Positions 43,573-53,335 are shown, counted from the stretch's first letter. The stretch: 64,000 nt of DNA from Chryseobacterium sp. (GCF_029240215.1 NZ_JARBTK010000003.1:186001-250000); one strand, 5' to 3'. A program made the numbers and translations. The notes: a model not told the origin generated them from the sequence alone.

Positions 43573-45708
43573 TTAAGGCATTTTTTTAAAACCTTCCGCT
43601 TTTATTTTCCAGGTTCCGTCTTTTGGAAAGCCTGGAAATTGTCCTGTCGAATTATCCCAACCTTCCAACATCATCGCAACAGTGGTCAAAACTCCACCAT
43701 TTCCGGGAAGATAAATTCTCAAACGTTTGTCCTGAAAATTATGACCGTTTTTCAGATAAGTATTAGTCTGGATGTTCATAAATAATGCATCCAAAGCTTT
43801 GTTCGGCAGTCCAAGTCTAGCTGCATTCATCGCAGTCATCGGGAAATCCCAACCCCACGTGTGTTCCCAGTTCCATCTTTCCCAAACGATGTCCAAAGTG
43901 TTTTTCATTATTTTTTTGTCCAGTTTTGGAGACTCAGGAACCATTCCTAATGCGCCTAGAACTGCAGGATGATCAGTCATCCATTTTGGAAATGTGAATG
44001 AATCTTTCGCCGATTCTGTCGACAAATAAACCCCATCCTGAACCGGAAGCGGAGCTAATTTAGAAATGACATCATCCCATTTTTTATCTCTCGTTTCACC
44101 TAATCTTTCTTTCCAAAGTTGAGCAGTTTTCAGCGCCCAATCCCAATACGCAACTTCATAAGTAGGGTTATAAGTATCTTTCGCAGGGAAAACTTCCTGT
44201 GCAGGAATGACTCCTTTACCTAAGTTATAACGATTTTTCTCTTTATCATATGTTGCAAAATCAGCCATAAAATCAGCAGTCGCAAAAATCATATCTTTGT
44301 ATTTTTCCAAAACTTTTTTATCCTTGCTGTTTCGGTACAAAAGTTCGGTCATATAAATAATGTGTGGCTGTTCCCAAATCAAAAAAGCAGCAACAGAAGA
44401 CGGACTTTCATTACCTTCGTTATCCGACATTTTAATCCAACGAACGCCTTTGTAGCCTTGTCTTTCCGCTAATTTTTTAGCTTTGTCAAATGACCTGAAA
44501 TAGTAATCAAGTTGTTTCTCCAAAATCTCCGGTCTTCCCCACAAAGCGAAGTGAACACCGTGCCACCAATGCATTTCCGTATGCGGTTTTCCGTACCAGC
44601 TGTTAAAAGTCAACCCCGTTTCCTGAGGAGGATTACTTCCTCCGCACTGAACTTTGGTTAAATATTCTGACAAGACAACTCTTCTTTCAAGCTCATTGGC
44701 TCTTGGGTCTGTACTTCCCTCAAAGTCAACAGCAGCACCACTTTCCCAGAAGTTTTTCCAGCCAGAAGTACTTTCTTTTTCAGCATCAGCGAATAAAGTT
44801 CTATTAGATTTCGGGTTTTTAGCCGAAAACTCAACGCTCAATTCAATTGTTTTGTTTTTAGAAGAGGGTTCGTAAACAAAATAATGTTTTCCTGCTTCAC
44901 GAAGTTTTCCGTATGTAAAATTAAATTGTGTATAATAATCTGTACTCTGCAACTTGTGCTGAATCAATCCTTGAGTAGATTGTGAAGAAACGATTTTCGA
45001 AAAATGGTCATTTTCATTTCCGTAAAAAGCAGCATCATCCAAAAACTGTCCGGTCGGAGAAGGGTAGCGTGCAAAAACTTTTAATTTATTTTTTGAAATT
45101 AAATCAGATTCAATTTTAATTCCGATTTTATCTGAATTTTGGAAAGAAGCAGTCCAGACTTTTACCGGAGTTCCTTCCAGTGAAAACTCGCTCGTGATAA
45201 TTCCTGTCCACAAATCAATTTTCTGATTGATGTTGGTTAAATCTGAAATTTTCGCTTTCTGACCGTCTTTTTTCGTCAGTTCAATCCCGATATTTCCCAA
45301 TTGCAAACGGTGTTGGTTCACACGGAAATATTCAACAGCACCTTTATTGCGTTCAGGTTCTTTCAGTTGGACACTGTACAACGCTTTTCTTCCATCGTTA
45401 TTGAAATCATAAGGTTTTAAAGTTTCTTCAAACTTGTAATTTTTGGTATTCGGAAAACTATTCCAGCCCCATTCAGACTGCGTTCCGAGAGAAACTCCAT
45501 TTTTATAATATTCAGGGAACGACTGCATTCCGGTGATGTCAACGGTGTAGGCAAATTTCCCGTTTCCTACGGTTAAAGTAGAAAGTGTATCGGCTTTTAT
45601 GTTAACTACATTATGTCGCTGAACGACCTTTTTTCGGTCAATTTTCTGGGCATTCAGTGAAGAAAATCCCATCAGGAAAATCCCGAGATATATTGTAATT
45701 TTTTTCAT
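43573..45708 (-). CDS. Secreted six-hairpin (alpha/alpha)6-type glycosidase-like protein
   Basis: This 711-residue protein has a signal peptide (YLGIFLMGFSSLNAQ). An N-terminal beta-sandwich (about 30-320) is followed by a helical barrel region with Trp-rich motifs (SWYGKPHTEMHWWHGVHFAL, EVAYWDWALKTAQLW, WERWNWEHTWGWDFPM). This resembles GH65/GH95-type six-hairpin enzymes, but I cannot place it in a named family. It is encoded in the RG-I locus next to a second large helical-barrel protein and a GH28. A role on side chains or oligogalacturonides is inferred from context. It may be a new or recently defined glycosidase group. Confidence 0.72.
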   Translation of the reverse strand: MKKITIYLGIFLMGFSSLNAQKIDRKKVVQRHNVVNIKADTLSTLTVGNGKFAYTVDITGMQSFPEYYKNGVSLGTQSEWGWNSFPNTKNYKFEETLKPYDFNNDGRKALYSVQLKEPERNKGAVEYFRVNQHRLQLGNIGIELTKKDGQKAKISDLTNINQKIDLWTGIITSEFSLEGTPVKVWTASFQNSDKIGIKIESDLISKNKLKVFARYPSPTGQFLDDAAFYGNENDHFSKIVSSQSTQGLIQHKLQSTDYYTQFNFTYGKLREAGKHYFVYEPSSKNKTIELSVEFSAKNPKSNRTLFADAEKESTSGWKNFWESGAAVDFEGSTDPRANELERRVVLSEYLTKVQCGGSNPPQETGLTFNSWYGKPHTEMHWWHGVHFALWGRPEILEKQLDYYFRSFDKAKKLAERQGYKGVRWIKMSDNEGNESPSSVAAFLIWEQPHIIYMTELLYRNSKDKKVLEKYKDMIFATADFMADFATYDKEKNRYNLGKGVIPAQEVFPAKDTYNPTYEVAYWDWALKTAQLWKERLGETRDKKWDDVISKLAPLPVQDGVYLSTESAKDSFTFPKWMTDHPAVLGALGMVPESPKLDKKIMKNTLDIVWERWNWEHTWGWDFPMTAMNAARLGLPNKALDALFMNIQTNTYLKNGHNFQDKRLRIYLPGNGGVLTTVAMMLEGWDNSTGQFPGFPKDGTWKIKAEGFKKMP

Positions 45709-45742
45709 TTTATCTTTATTTATTCTTTAAACTTACAACTTA

Positions 45743-45815
45743 GGCTTCGACAAGTTCAGCCTGAAAATCCTAATACTAAATGTTTTACACTGCTGTCGGA
45801 CTGAGCTTGCCGAAG
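45743..45815. repeat. Dispersed inverted repeat, family E
   Basis: Arms GGCTTCGACAAGTTCAGCCT (from 45743) and GTCGGACTGAGCTTGCCGAA (from 45795) are imperfect reverse complements of the type CTTCGACAAGCTCAGTCCGA. It lies between two minus-strand genes and is followed 29 bp on by a family-A element. Confidence 0.7.
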
Positions 45816-45844
45816 TTTTTCTCACTAATATTTCTATATTATCT

Positions 45845-45901
45845 GCCACGAATGCACGAATATTTTTATAAGCATACACTTTATATTTGTGCATTCGTGG
45901 C
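45845..45901. repeat. Dispersed inverted repeat, family A
   Basis: Arms GCCACGAATGCACGAA (45845-45860) and TTTGTGCATTCGTGGC (45886-45901) pair with one mismatch around a 25-nt AT-rich loop. It matches the copy at 590-665 and sits 8 bp past a minus-strand stop codon. Confidence 0.8.
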
Positions 45902-45909
45902 ATTGCATT

Positions 45910-48900
45910 CTATTTTAAAACTGTAGCACTCATCATTCCAATCACGACATCATTGCTCACGGCTGTGAGTTTTATCGACTTTAATTCTTTATTCGCGTCA
46001 ATCGGCAAGTCCAGAATTGTTGCTGAGCCACCATCAACCTGACGGTCTGTAAATCCTTTGATGCTTGAATATTTGCTCAAATTTCCGCCTTTATACAATT
46101 CCCCGGTTTTTAATTTCACACGATACGGAATTTTATCATCCGGAATTTCAAAAGCAAAATTATCATCAAATAAATCCTGCTCAATCGGCCACCAATTAGT
46201 TGGGTTTTTCAGTTCTAATTCGGTTATCGAACCATCTGCATATTGAACAGTAATTTTTCCGTTAGCGATTTGCGACTGCATCGGATTTGTAGAACCAGCC
46301 ATCAGAAAGTAGATTTTCTTTCCTTTCCCTGAAATCGGAATTTCAAGAGAATCGGAATAATTATCCCACTGACTGACGAAGGCGATATTTTTATCGGCTT
46401 TATTAATTAAAAATGGAATTCCAAGAAAATCTACTTTGCCATTTTTTCTTTTATTCATCAATCCGCTGTCATCAATTTGAGCGGTAATCAAAGGATAACA
46501 CCAGTTTCCGATTCCCTGCCAAGGGAGCTGTAGAGTAGGGACTTTCAATCTTGGAGAAAGATATTTTTGGTTAAAAATCTCAGTTACTTTTTCATTATAT
46601 TTTGAAGCTAATGAAATAGTGTTGAACTGACCTTGATTTTCAATTTCCCAATCCGTGATTTCAATATTTTGTTTGATTCCGTTGTATTCAAGTTCAATAG
46701 AATTGGTTCCTTTACTTAAATAATTTTCAGGAATTTCAATCGCTGTACCTTGATTTTTTTGAATCGAAAAAGTTTTGTTTAAACCATTAACAGTCAGTTT
46801 TCCATTAATGGGATTGGATGATTTCGACTGAATCTGTAGCTGTTTATTGACCCATTTTGTCTCCAAAGGAAAACGAATGTCCACATTTACAGGTTGCCAC
46901 CAAGTTGTTTCGTTTTGCTCGAACTGAATAAAGAAAGTTCCTTTTCTCTCCTGCGGCTTAAGTTCAAACTTGTGGTTGACCACCCCGTCTTCGCCCTTCG
47001 GTCGAATCCACCCCTCCGGAGGAGGGGAATTTTTAATCAAACCTTGTGGGTCGTAGATGTTTTTGATTTTCTTTTTTGAATCAAAATTTAACTGAAGACT
47101 TTCCGATATATAATTAACGTAGTCGGTTTGTTCGTTTTTTAATTTTTCTCCTGAATAATTGATTTCAATTTTAAAATCTTTTCCCTTCGGCGTTTCAAAC
47201 TGAACAATTGGCTGTAAAATAGAATTCGGTTTAATTTTCCAATCCACATTTTTTCCATTCACTTTCACCGATTTGATGTTGGAATAATTTACAGGAATCT
47301 GCATTTCCACTGCCACCGGATTTTGATATTTTGATTTAAATAAATACTCGGTCTTTTTCGAAGTTCTGGTAAACTGATAATCCCAATCCGGAAGTTTCAA
47401 TTCTGCAGAATTCCAGTCTTTTGGGAAACCAGGTTTGATGCTGATTTTATTCTCCAGTAAATTCGGATAAACTCCGAAAAGTCCTTCCGTCAAAGTTCTT
47501 GAAGCTACGCCAATCGGGTCAGCGAAATCACGGTACAATTCTCCACGAAATGCATCGTAATGAGAAAGCTGTTCAAAATTCCCCGGACTTATGCCGTAAT
47601 ACATCGACTCCACCAAGTTTCCCTTCCAAAGTTGGTACGCATCCTCAGTTCTTCCGGCTTGCCAATAGGCCAAAGCGGTCTGTAAATTTTCCGCTAAAGC
47701 CACATTGTTAATCGACCAATCGTAAGGTTGCCAGTTGGTGGTTGATAATGTGTAATAATCTTTATTTTGTGCACCTTTCACCGTCACCGGAATTTTAGGC
47801 ATATAATTAGTAATGTACTGTAAGTTTTGATAATCCTCAAATTCATTCAGAATAAACGCATCGGAAACGTGATAAATCGACCATATTCCCGGTTTGTCGT
47901 GAACGATTTGATTACCTAAAGCATCTTTATATTCAGAAAAATAGCCTTTGTTTTTTATCCAAAGTTCATTTTTCATTGCCTTTAAAATCGCATCAGCTTC
48001 CTGTTCGTAAGGTTGAGGATTTTCGCCAATGATTTTCGCGAGTTTCGCCATTTCACGATTGGCTCTGTAATTATAGGCCGAAGTGTGCGTCACTTTTCCA
48101 CCCGAATATTGAAGTGCATCACTCGCCCAAATCGCTGCATACGCATCATACAAATCGCCACGTTTGAAATTCCGCTTTTCCCAATCCATATGACGAACCA
48201 TCGTTGGCCACATTTTTTTCAGAAATTCTTTGTCGCCGGTATAATTGAAATGCGAAAACATCTGATCAAAAAATACCAGATTCATATCGTAATGATGCGG
48301 TTTTGTATTGTCATTTGGATTTCTGGAAATGTATCCGCTAGAAAAAACCGAAGTTCCCATTTTCTCCTCGTGACGGGCAAGATGACGCATCGTATCCATT
48401 TCTACAGGCGCAGAATCGGGTTTCAAAACCTGCGAATTGGCATAACTTTCAAAATGTTCTTTCGCCCGGTCGTGCCAACTCAAAGCATCGGCTGTGTAAG
48501 CTCCTCTCCAGGCATTCAGTCGCATTCTCCAGGCAACTGCACCGTGAAGGAAAGTCGGACTTTCCCAAATTCCATCGGCTGCAACTGCCAAATTAGCTCC
48601 GAAATTATTTAAATCTGCATCGGGAGTTTTTAACTGAATTCTATTGGTTAATGTTAAACGGGATTTTTCAGCTTCATTAAATATATTCTTTAAATCTTCG
48701 TCCGAATAGTTTTTATCTGATTTCCCTTTCGCAACCTGAATAAAAATTGGTTGCTTTTGTGAAGAATAGGAAGCGTAAACAATCGGGTATTTTTCGTTTT
48801 TATTTTGAGTAAACTCAGAAAGTTTTTCTAAAGTTTTTGCATCGGTCAATTGAAGAGAATTAATATTTGAAAAACTTCCGTTAACGGTTTGAGTTTCTTT

Positions 48901-49518
48901 TTTCCTGTTTAAATAATTTAATTGAAAATGATTTTTACTAATTTTATATTCATTAATCAGACAATATTCAGGCAACAGATAAAATCCGGATTCTGGGTCT
49001 GCGCCGATGTCGCCGTTTCTGCTGAAAGTCGTTCCGCTCGCACCGCCAAAAATTGCAAAGATTTTTGTTGAAGAATCTACATTTACAGTTTCCATTTTTA
49101 AAACCAAACCCTCTTCTTTAGCCTGTGCTAAAACAGTCAGTTTCAAAGTTCCGCTTCCTAAAATCGGGTCTTTGATTTCATACAACATCGAACCAGGTCG
49201 GTAACGGGTTTCAATTTTATCAGCCTGAATTAATTTTTTAATTGAATTACCCTTTTGAATGACAAACTGAAGATTGCCACCCATTCCCGGAAGATAGAGT
49301 GCAAATTCCGGCAAATCTCCTGCTTCAACCCTCGAAGCTCGATTATCTCCGTACAACGCACGGTTGAATCTGTACTTTCCGTTGACCAATAAAAAATCGC
49401 CTTTGTCTTCTTTGTAATGCAGTTCACGCTCGTTATTCTGCCAATGTTTCGATTGGGCAAAAGAATGGGAGAGTGCCGACAAAACTAGCAGTCCGGCGAA
49501 AATGGTTTTTCTTCGCAT
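45910..49518 (-). CDS. DUF4450-type large secreted protein, putative glycosidase
   Basis: This 1202-residue protein has a signal peptide (LLVLSALSHSFAQ). The N-terminal region has the DUF4450 pattern (KYRFNRALYGDNRASRVEAG, FALYLPGMGGNLQFVIQKG, GFYLLPEYCLINEY). A central six-hairpin barrel (about 320-720) has AWRMRLNAWRGAYTADALSW, YDAYAAIWASDALQYSGGK, NYRANREMAKLAKIIGENPQ and WQPYDWSINNVALAENLQTA. C-terminal beta domains follow. Barrel architecture suggests a glycoside hydrolase of unassigned specificity. It overlaps or abuts the GH28 gene start region (1 bp gap), so they are one operon. Long insertions make the protein unusually large. Confidence 0.78.
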   Translation of the reverse strand: MRRKTIFAGLLVLSALSHSFAQSKHWQNNERELHYKEDKGDFLLVNGKYRFNRALYGDNRASRVEAGDLPEFALYLPGMGGNLQFVIQKGNSIKKLIQADKIETRYRPGSMLYEIKDPILGSGTLKLTVLAQAKEEGLVLKMETVNVDSSTKIFAIFGGASGTTFSRNGDIGADPESGFYLLPEYCLINEYKISKNHFQLNYLNRKKETQTVNGSFSNINSLQLTDAKTLEKLSEFTQNKNEKYPIVYASYSSQKQPIFIQVAKGKSDKNYSDEDLKNIFNEAEKSRLTLTNRIQLKTPDADLNNFGANLAVAADGIWESPTFLHGAVAWRMRLNAWRGAYTADALSWHDRAKEHFESYANSQVLKPDSAPVEMDTMRHLARHEEKMGTSVFSSGYISRNPNDNTKPHHYDMNLVFFDQMFSHFNYTGDKEFLKKMWPTMVRHMDWEKRNFKRGDLYDAYAAIWASDALQYSGGKVTHTSAYNYRANREMAKLAKIIGENPQPYEQEADAILKAMKNELWIKNKGYFSEYKDALGNQIVHDKPGIWSIYHVSDAFILNEFEDYQNLQYITNYMPKIPVTVKGAQNKDYYTLSTTNWQPYDWSINNVALAENLQTALAYWQAGRTEDAYQLWKGNLVESMYYGISPGNFEQLSHYDAFRGELYRDFADPIGVASRTLTEGLFGVYPNLLENKISIKPGFPKDWNSAELKLPDWDYQFTRTSKKTEYLFKSKYQNPVAVEMQIPVNYSNIKSVKVNGKNVDWKIKPNSILQPIVQFETPKGKDFKIEINYSGEKLKNEQTDYVNYISESLQLNFDSKKKIKNIYDPQGLIKNSPPPEGWIRPKGEDGVVNHKFELKPQERKGTFFIQFEQNETTWWQPVNVDIRFPLETKWVNKQLQIQSKSSNPINGKLTVNGLNKTFSIQKNQGTAIEIPENYLSKGTNSIELEYNGIKQNIEITDWEIENQGQFNTISLASKYNEKVTEIFNQKYLSPRLKVPTLQLPWQGIGNWCYPLITAQIDDSGLMNKRKNGKVDFLGIPFLINKADKNIAFVSQWDNYSDSLEIPISGKGKKIYFLMAGSTNPMQSQIANGKITVQYADGSITELELKNPTNWWPIEQDLFDDNFAFEIPDDKIPYRVKLKTGELYKGGNLSKYSSIKGFTDRQVDGGSATILDLPIDANKELKSIKLTAVSNDVVIGMMSATVLK

Positions 49519-49519
49519 T

Positions 49520-50923
49520 TTATGGTTTTAACTCAGTTAAAGGCTGTCCGTTAACGGTTACATTTTTTAAAGTCACATTTTTCAAATAATCCACTTTGTA
49601 AGGGATCTGAACGCCGGTCATTTTTGCATTAATCATCGTGAAATCTGTCACAGGAGAAGATTCGTAAGCGTCAGAAAATACAGCATATTTTCCGCCTTTG
49701 TCAACCGTTAAATTTTCAACCCAGATATTTCTGATGGTCGGAATGTGATTTCCCGGCTTTTCATAATGCATATTGAAACGAACTGCCGCTTCTTTGTAGG
49801 CGCCAACTTTTGTGTTGTAGAAAAATACATTTTCGATAATGCCACCACGGCTTGAGCTGGTTTTGATTCTTAAAGCTCGGTCAAGATTTTTACTATCCAT
49901 CACGTTTCCGATAGCGTAAATGTTTTTTGCACCGCCTGCAATTTCACTTCCGATTACCACACCGCCGTGACCGTCTTTCATTTCGCAATTTTCGATAATG
50001 TGGTTTTCGGCTGGTCTTCCGATGTCTCTTCCGTCCTCGTCTCTTCCTGATTTTATTGCGATACAGTCGTCTCCGGTATCAAAATAAGAATCTTTAATCC
50101 ATACATTTTTACAGGCTTCAGGGTCGAATCCGTCGTTATTTGGTCCGTGGCTAATGACTTTTACTCTTTCAATTAAAACATTTTCACAAAGCACAGGATT
50201 CAAATTCCACATCGGAGAATTTTTCACCAAAACATCCGCCATATAAAAGTTTTTAGACTTATAGGGCTGTACGAAATTGGGTCTCAAATACCATCCGTTA
50301 CCAAAAATTCTTTCTCTAGCCGGTTTTCTCTGAGCCATATATTCGTGAAGTTTCGCGCGGGCAGGATTTTGTCTTCCCGGACGAGTTTCATTATAGCCAT
50401 ATTTTGTTGCACCACACCAGAACCACCAGTTATCATTATCCGAATTTCCGTCTAAAGTTCCTTTTCCGGTAATGGCGATATTTTCTTCTTCATAAGCATA
50501 GATTAGAGATGAATAATTCATACATTCCATTCCTTCCCAACGTGTGAAAACAATAGGGTAGTCGTTGCTGTCCTGGCTGAATAAAATGGTTGAACCGTCA
50601 CTTAAATGAAGATTGACATTAGATTTTAAATAAATTGCTCCAGTAAGAAAAACACCGTTTGGTACGACAACTCTTCCGCCGCCTTCTGCATTGCATTTTT
50701 CGATTGCTTTTTTGAAAGCTTCTGTATTTTTTGTTTTTCCGTCACCCACAGCTCCAAAATCGGTAATTAGGTAATCAACTTTTCTGAATTCCGGTTTTTT
50801 GATTTGCTTTTTTAAGGCTTTGATTTCTTTTAAAGGTTGTGCTGAAGAAGTCCACGGTTTATATTGAGCGAAAATTGAGATCGGTAGCAGGAATATAAAA
50901 AGGAATAACACGTATTTTTTCAT
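49520..50923 (-). CDS. GH28 polygalacturonase-type glycoside hydrolase, canonical active site
   Basis: This 467-residue secreted enzyme has a signal peptide (YVLFLFIFLLPISIFAQ). The GH28 beta-helix carries all four classical blocks: NNDGFD (262-267), TGDDCIAIKSG with Asp285/Asp286, DGHGG with His319, and ALRIK (350-354). The N-terminal LITDFGAVGDGKTKNTEAF is also typical. It hydrolyses alpha-1,4-galacturonosyl bonds, probably as an exo-acting enzyme judging by similar bacterial proteins. It is the first gene of the leftward operon with DUF4450. Its intact motifs contrast with the atypical GH28 at 14317, suggesting different linkages. Confidence 0.93.
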   Translation of the reverse strand: MKKYVLFLFIFLLPISIFAQYKPWTSSAQPLKEIKALKKQIKKPEFRKVDYLITDFGAVGDGKTKNTEAFKKAIEKCNAEGGGRVVVPNGVFLTGAIYLKSNVNLHLSDGSTILFSQDSNDYPIVFTRWEGMECMNYSSLIYAYEEENIAITGKGTLDGNSDNDNWWFWCGATKYGYNETRPGRQNPARAKLHEYMAQRKPARERIFGNGWYLRPNFVQPYKSKNFYMADVLVKNSPMWNLNPVLCENVLIERVKVISHGPNNDGFDPEACKNVWIKDSYFDTGDDCIAIKSGRDEDGRDIGRPAENHIIENCEMKDGHGGVVIGSEIAGGAKNIYAIGNVMDSKNLDRALRIKTSSSRGGIIENVFFYNTKVGAYKEAAVRFNMHYEKPGNHIPTIRNIWVENLTVDKGGKYAVFSDAYESSPVTDFTMINAKMTGVQIPYKVDYLKNVTLKNVTVNGQPLTELKP

Positions 50924-51250
50924 AATGTCAGAACTTTGTTTAGTTTAAGAAAATCATATTTTAAATATTTTCTTTATTAATCGCAATCTAAAATAATTGT
51001 AAATAAAAATTATCCTGCACTGTCTGTTTTCTGAATTAAGTTGCGGTCAATTTGATTAAGAGTGGTCGATTTCATCATTTCAAAGGTAAGGATTATCAGT
51101 TTTTTAGAAGAAAACTGAAAGATGGAAGGCGAATTTTCTTATCTGAAAAGCCAGTGGCCAAAGATAAGTCTTAGAGATTATTTCTTACCTTTATAGATTA
51201 ATTATGCTTATTAAGCAACATTAAAATCGAAATGATTAAAAATATATCAT
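50924..51250. other. Divergent promoter region, no gene
   Basis: These 327 AT-rich bp lie between the leftward GH28 operon and the rightward GAF kinase, so both promoters should be here. No convincing TAnnTTTG box, repeat or RNA gene was recognised. TACCTTTA at about 51187 is a near-match for the kinase. Confidence 0.5.
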
Positions 51251-52438
51251 ATGAACGATCGTACAAAATCATTTGATTTTGAAAAAGATATTGAGCAGGT
51301 GAATCAGATTCCTGCTGTGGCAAATATTCTTGAGGTAATCTGCAGTACAACAGGAATGGGATATGCTGTTGTTGCAAGGGTTACAAAAGACCGTTGGATC
51401 GCATGTGCAGTTAATGATAAAATTAATTTCGGACTTGGAGTCGGTGGTGAACTGAAAGTAGAAACTACGCTGTGCAATCAGGTAATGGAATTAGAAAAAA
51501 CAATTGCTATAGATCATGCGGATAAAGATCCTGTTTATTCCGGTCACCACACACCTGAAATGTACGGTCTTCAGAGTTATATTTCAATTCCTTTGATCTT
51601 AAAAAACGGAGATTTCTTCGGAACTTTATGTGCAATTGATCCTAAACCTGCATTGGTGAACAATGAAAAGACGATCAATATGTTCAAACTTTTTGCAGAA
51701 CTGATCGCATTTCATCTGGATTCTCTTCAAAATCTTAGCGAAACGCAGGCTCAGTTACAGGAAGAGCAGGAAAATGGAGAAATAAGAGAGCAGTTTATTG
51801 CTATTTTGGGCCATGACTTGCGTAATCCTGTTAATGCAATTTCCAATGCTGCTCAGCTTTTATTGCGAAGTTCTTTGGATGAGAGAAATCAGAGATTGGC
51901 AAAAGTCATTCAGGATTCTACCAATCGTACGAAAGGGTTGATTGATAATATGCTTGATTTTGCAAGAGGCCGTCTTGGTGGAGGCATCAAGCTGAATTAT
52001 GAAAACAGCAAAAATCTTGAAGAAACTCTTCATCAGGTTATTGCAGAACTCAATATGGCATATCCTGACAGACTTATTCAGACAGATTTCAATTTGAAAG
52101 ATGAAGTAAAAGGAGACAACAAACGTATTGCGCAGCTATTTTCTAATCTTTTGGGTAACGCAATCACGCACGGTGAAAAGGAATCACCAATCATTGTGAC
52201 TGCAACAACAGAATCAGATAATTTTGAACTCCGTGTGATCAATAAAGGAAATAAAATATCGGAAGAGACAGAAAAACATCTCTTCAAACCATTCTCAAGA
52301 GGAAAAGTACATCACGGTCAGGAAGGATTAGGATTAGGACTTTACATTGCCAGTGAAATAGCAAATGCTCACAATGGCAGAATTTTAGTTGATTCTACTG
52401 ATGAAGAAACTTGTTTCAGATTTCAGATCTCTTCATGA
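51251..52438 (+). CDS. GAF-domain sensor histidine kinase
   Basis: This 395-residue cytosolic kinase has no membrane helix. A GAF domain spans about 20-160 (VICSTTGMGYAVVARVTKDR, YISIPLILKNGDFFGTLCAI). A short coiled-coil linker and HisKA follow, with His188 in AILGHDLRNPVNAI. The HATPase domain has NLLGNAITHG and GLGLGLYIASEIANAHNG. The GAF domain may bind a small ligand or chromophore; no bilin-binding Cys motif is obvious. No response regulator lies beside it, so its partner is elsewhere. It ends at a terminator and appears monocistronic. Confidence 0.92.
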   Translation: MNDRTKSFDFEKDIEQVNQIPAVANILEVICSTTGMGYAVVARVTKDRWIACAVNDKINFGLGVGGELKVETTLCNQVMELEKTIAIDHADKDPVYSGHHTPEMYGLQSYISIPLILKNGDFFGTLCAIDPKPALVNNEKTINMFKLFAELIAFHLDSLQNLSETQAQLQEEQENGEIREQFIAILGHDLRNPVNAISNAAQLLLRSSLDERNQRLAKVIQDSTNRTKGLIDNMLDFARGRLGGGIKLNYENSKNLEETLHQVIAELNMAYPDRLIQTDFNLKDEVKGDNKRIAQLFSNLLGNAITHGEKESPIIVTATTESDNFELRVINKGNKISEETEKHLFKPFSRGKVHHGQEGLGLGLYIASEIANAHNGRILVDSTDEETCFRFQISS

Positions 52439-52483
52439 TTTTATCATAATAAATTGAATTCAAATCTCTGGGTTTAATAATTT

Positions 52484-52517
52484 AAAGACTTTGCATCAAC
52501 GATACAAAGTCTTTTTT
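52484..52517 (+). terminator. Rho-independent terminator
   Basis: AAAGACTTTG and CAAAGTCTTT pair around an 11-nt loop, followed by a T-run. It ends the GAF kinase transcript. Confidence 0.8.
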
Positions 52518-52525
52518 GTTTGAGG

Positions 52526-52771
52526 TTAACGATCAGTTATTGCAAAATAAATGACATACAACCATCCCAAAATACCGTGAATGATTGCCCATAATAAAGA
52601 TTTATTTCTGTCCCAGGAAGTTACCACCGCAATCACAGAACCGAGACTGATTCCTGTTTGTGTAACAGTATTTGTGACTTTGTTGGCAGTTTCCGGACCT
52701 GAAGTGCTTTGGGCAGCAATGATAGAAACTGCAAGTAATACGAATGTGAAGGTGAGAATTTTTTTAGTCAT
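52526..52771 (-). CDS. Small membrane protein, hypothetical
   Basis: This 81-residue product has an N-terminal signal-like segment (FTFVLLAVSIIAAQS), a short Thr/Ser-rich linker and a C-terminal hydrophobic helix (LLWAIIHGILGWLYVIYFAI). The C-terminal WAIIHGILGWLYVIYFA pattern recurs in small flavobacterial membrane proteins whose role is unknown. It is 24 bp downstream of the next minus-strand gene and probably shares its transcript. Confidence 0.72.
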   Translation of the reverse strand: MTKKILTFTFVLLAVSIIAAQSTSGPETANKVTNTVTQTGISLGSVIAVVTSWDRNKSLLWAIIHGILGWLYVIYFAITDR

Positions 52772-52795
52772 GAATTGTTAAGGTTGATTTGTATT

Positions 52796-53335
52796 TTATT
52801 TATTGAAATAATTGATTCCGAATATTCCTTTATTGGTTTGAATTGAAATAGTATCAGCTTTTTTAAGTTTAAAGAAATCATTATTTCTAAAGTATTTCAG
52901 ATAATCTTTTTCGTCAAAATAATCTCTATGATCAACAATATTATATGCTAACAAATAGTGTTTTTTATCAATACTTAACACTTCATATTTTGCAATTTCT
53001 GTTGAAGAATGATGTTGTCTGTTGATAAATAATAGTACAGAAAGAAATAGAGATTTGGAAATAAAAGTCATTAAAAAAGAGATAAAAATTGTGTAGACTA
53101 ATAGATTGATAAAGTCGGTTTTTTTGTATTTTCTTACGATACCGATAATCATTATGATCAAAAATAAAAAAACGCTTATAGCAATGGCAAAGTAAGGATA
53201 TGTGTTTTCGGTAAAACGATCGATCTCTTCCTGCAAATAATATTCTTTCTGTCTAGGTACAAATATAAAAGTCATCAAGGCAAAACAAATGATAAAAATA
53301 ATCATGGTTTTGTGTTTCTTTATTAATTCAATCAT
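52796..53335 (-). CDS. Hypothetical membrane protein
   Basis: This 179-residue protein has three hydrophobic helices: ~10-26 (MIIFIICFALMTFIFV), ~46-68 (YFAIAISVFLFLIIMIIGIV) and ~78-103 (FINLLVYTIFISFLMTFI). A mainly polar C-terminal part follows (YEVLSIDKKHYLLAYNIVDH, IQTNKGIFGINYF). No domain is recognised. It lies upstream of the small membrane protein on the same strand. The function is unknown; a small inner-membrane protein is all that can be said. Confidence 0.72.
   Translation of the reverse strand: MIELIKKHKTMIIFIICFALMTFIFVPRQKEYYLQEEIDRFTENTYPYFAIAISVFLFLIIMIIGIVRKYKKTDFINLLVYTIFISFLMTFISKSLFLSVLLFINRQHHSSTEIAKYEVLSIDKKHYLLAYNIVDHRDYFDEKDYLKYFRNNDFFKLKKADTISIQTNKGIFGINYFNK

Noticed and set aside
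48013-48612. 199-codon plus-strand frame within the DUF4450 gene
   Set aside because: It is antisense to a conserved six-hairpin region, with no signal or domain.
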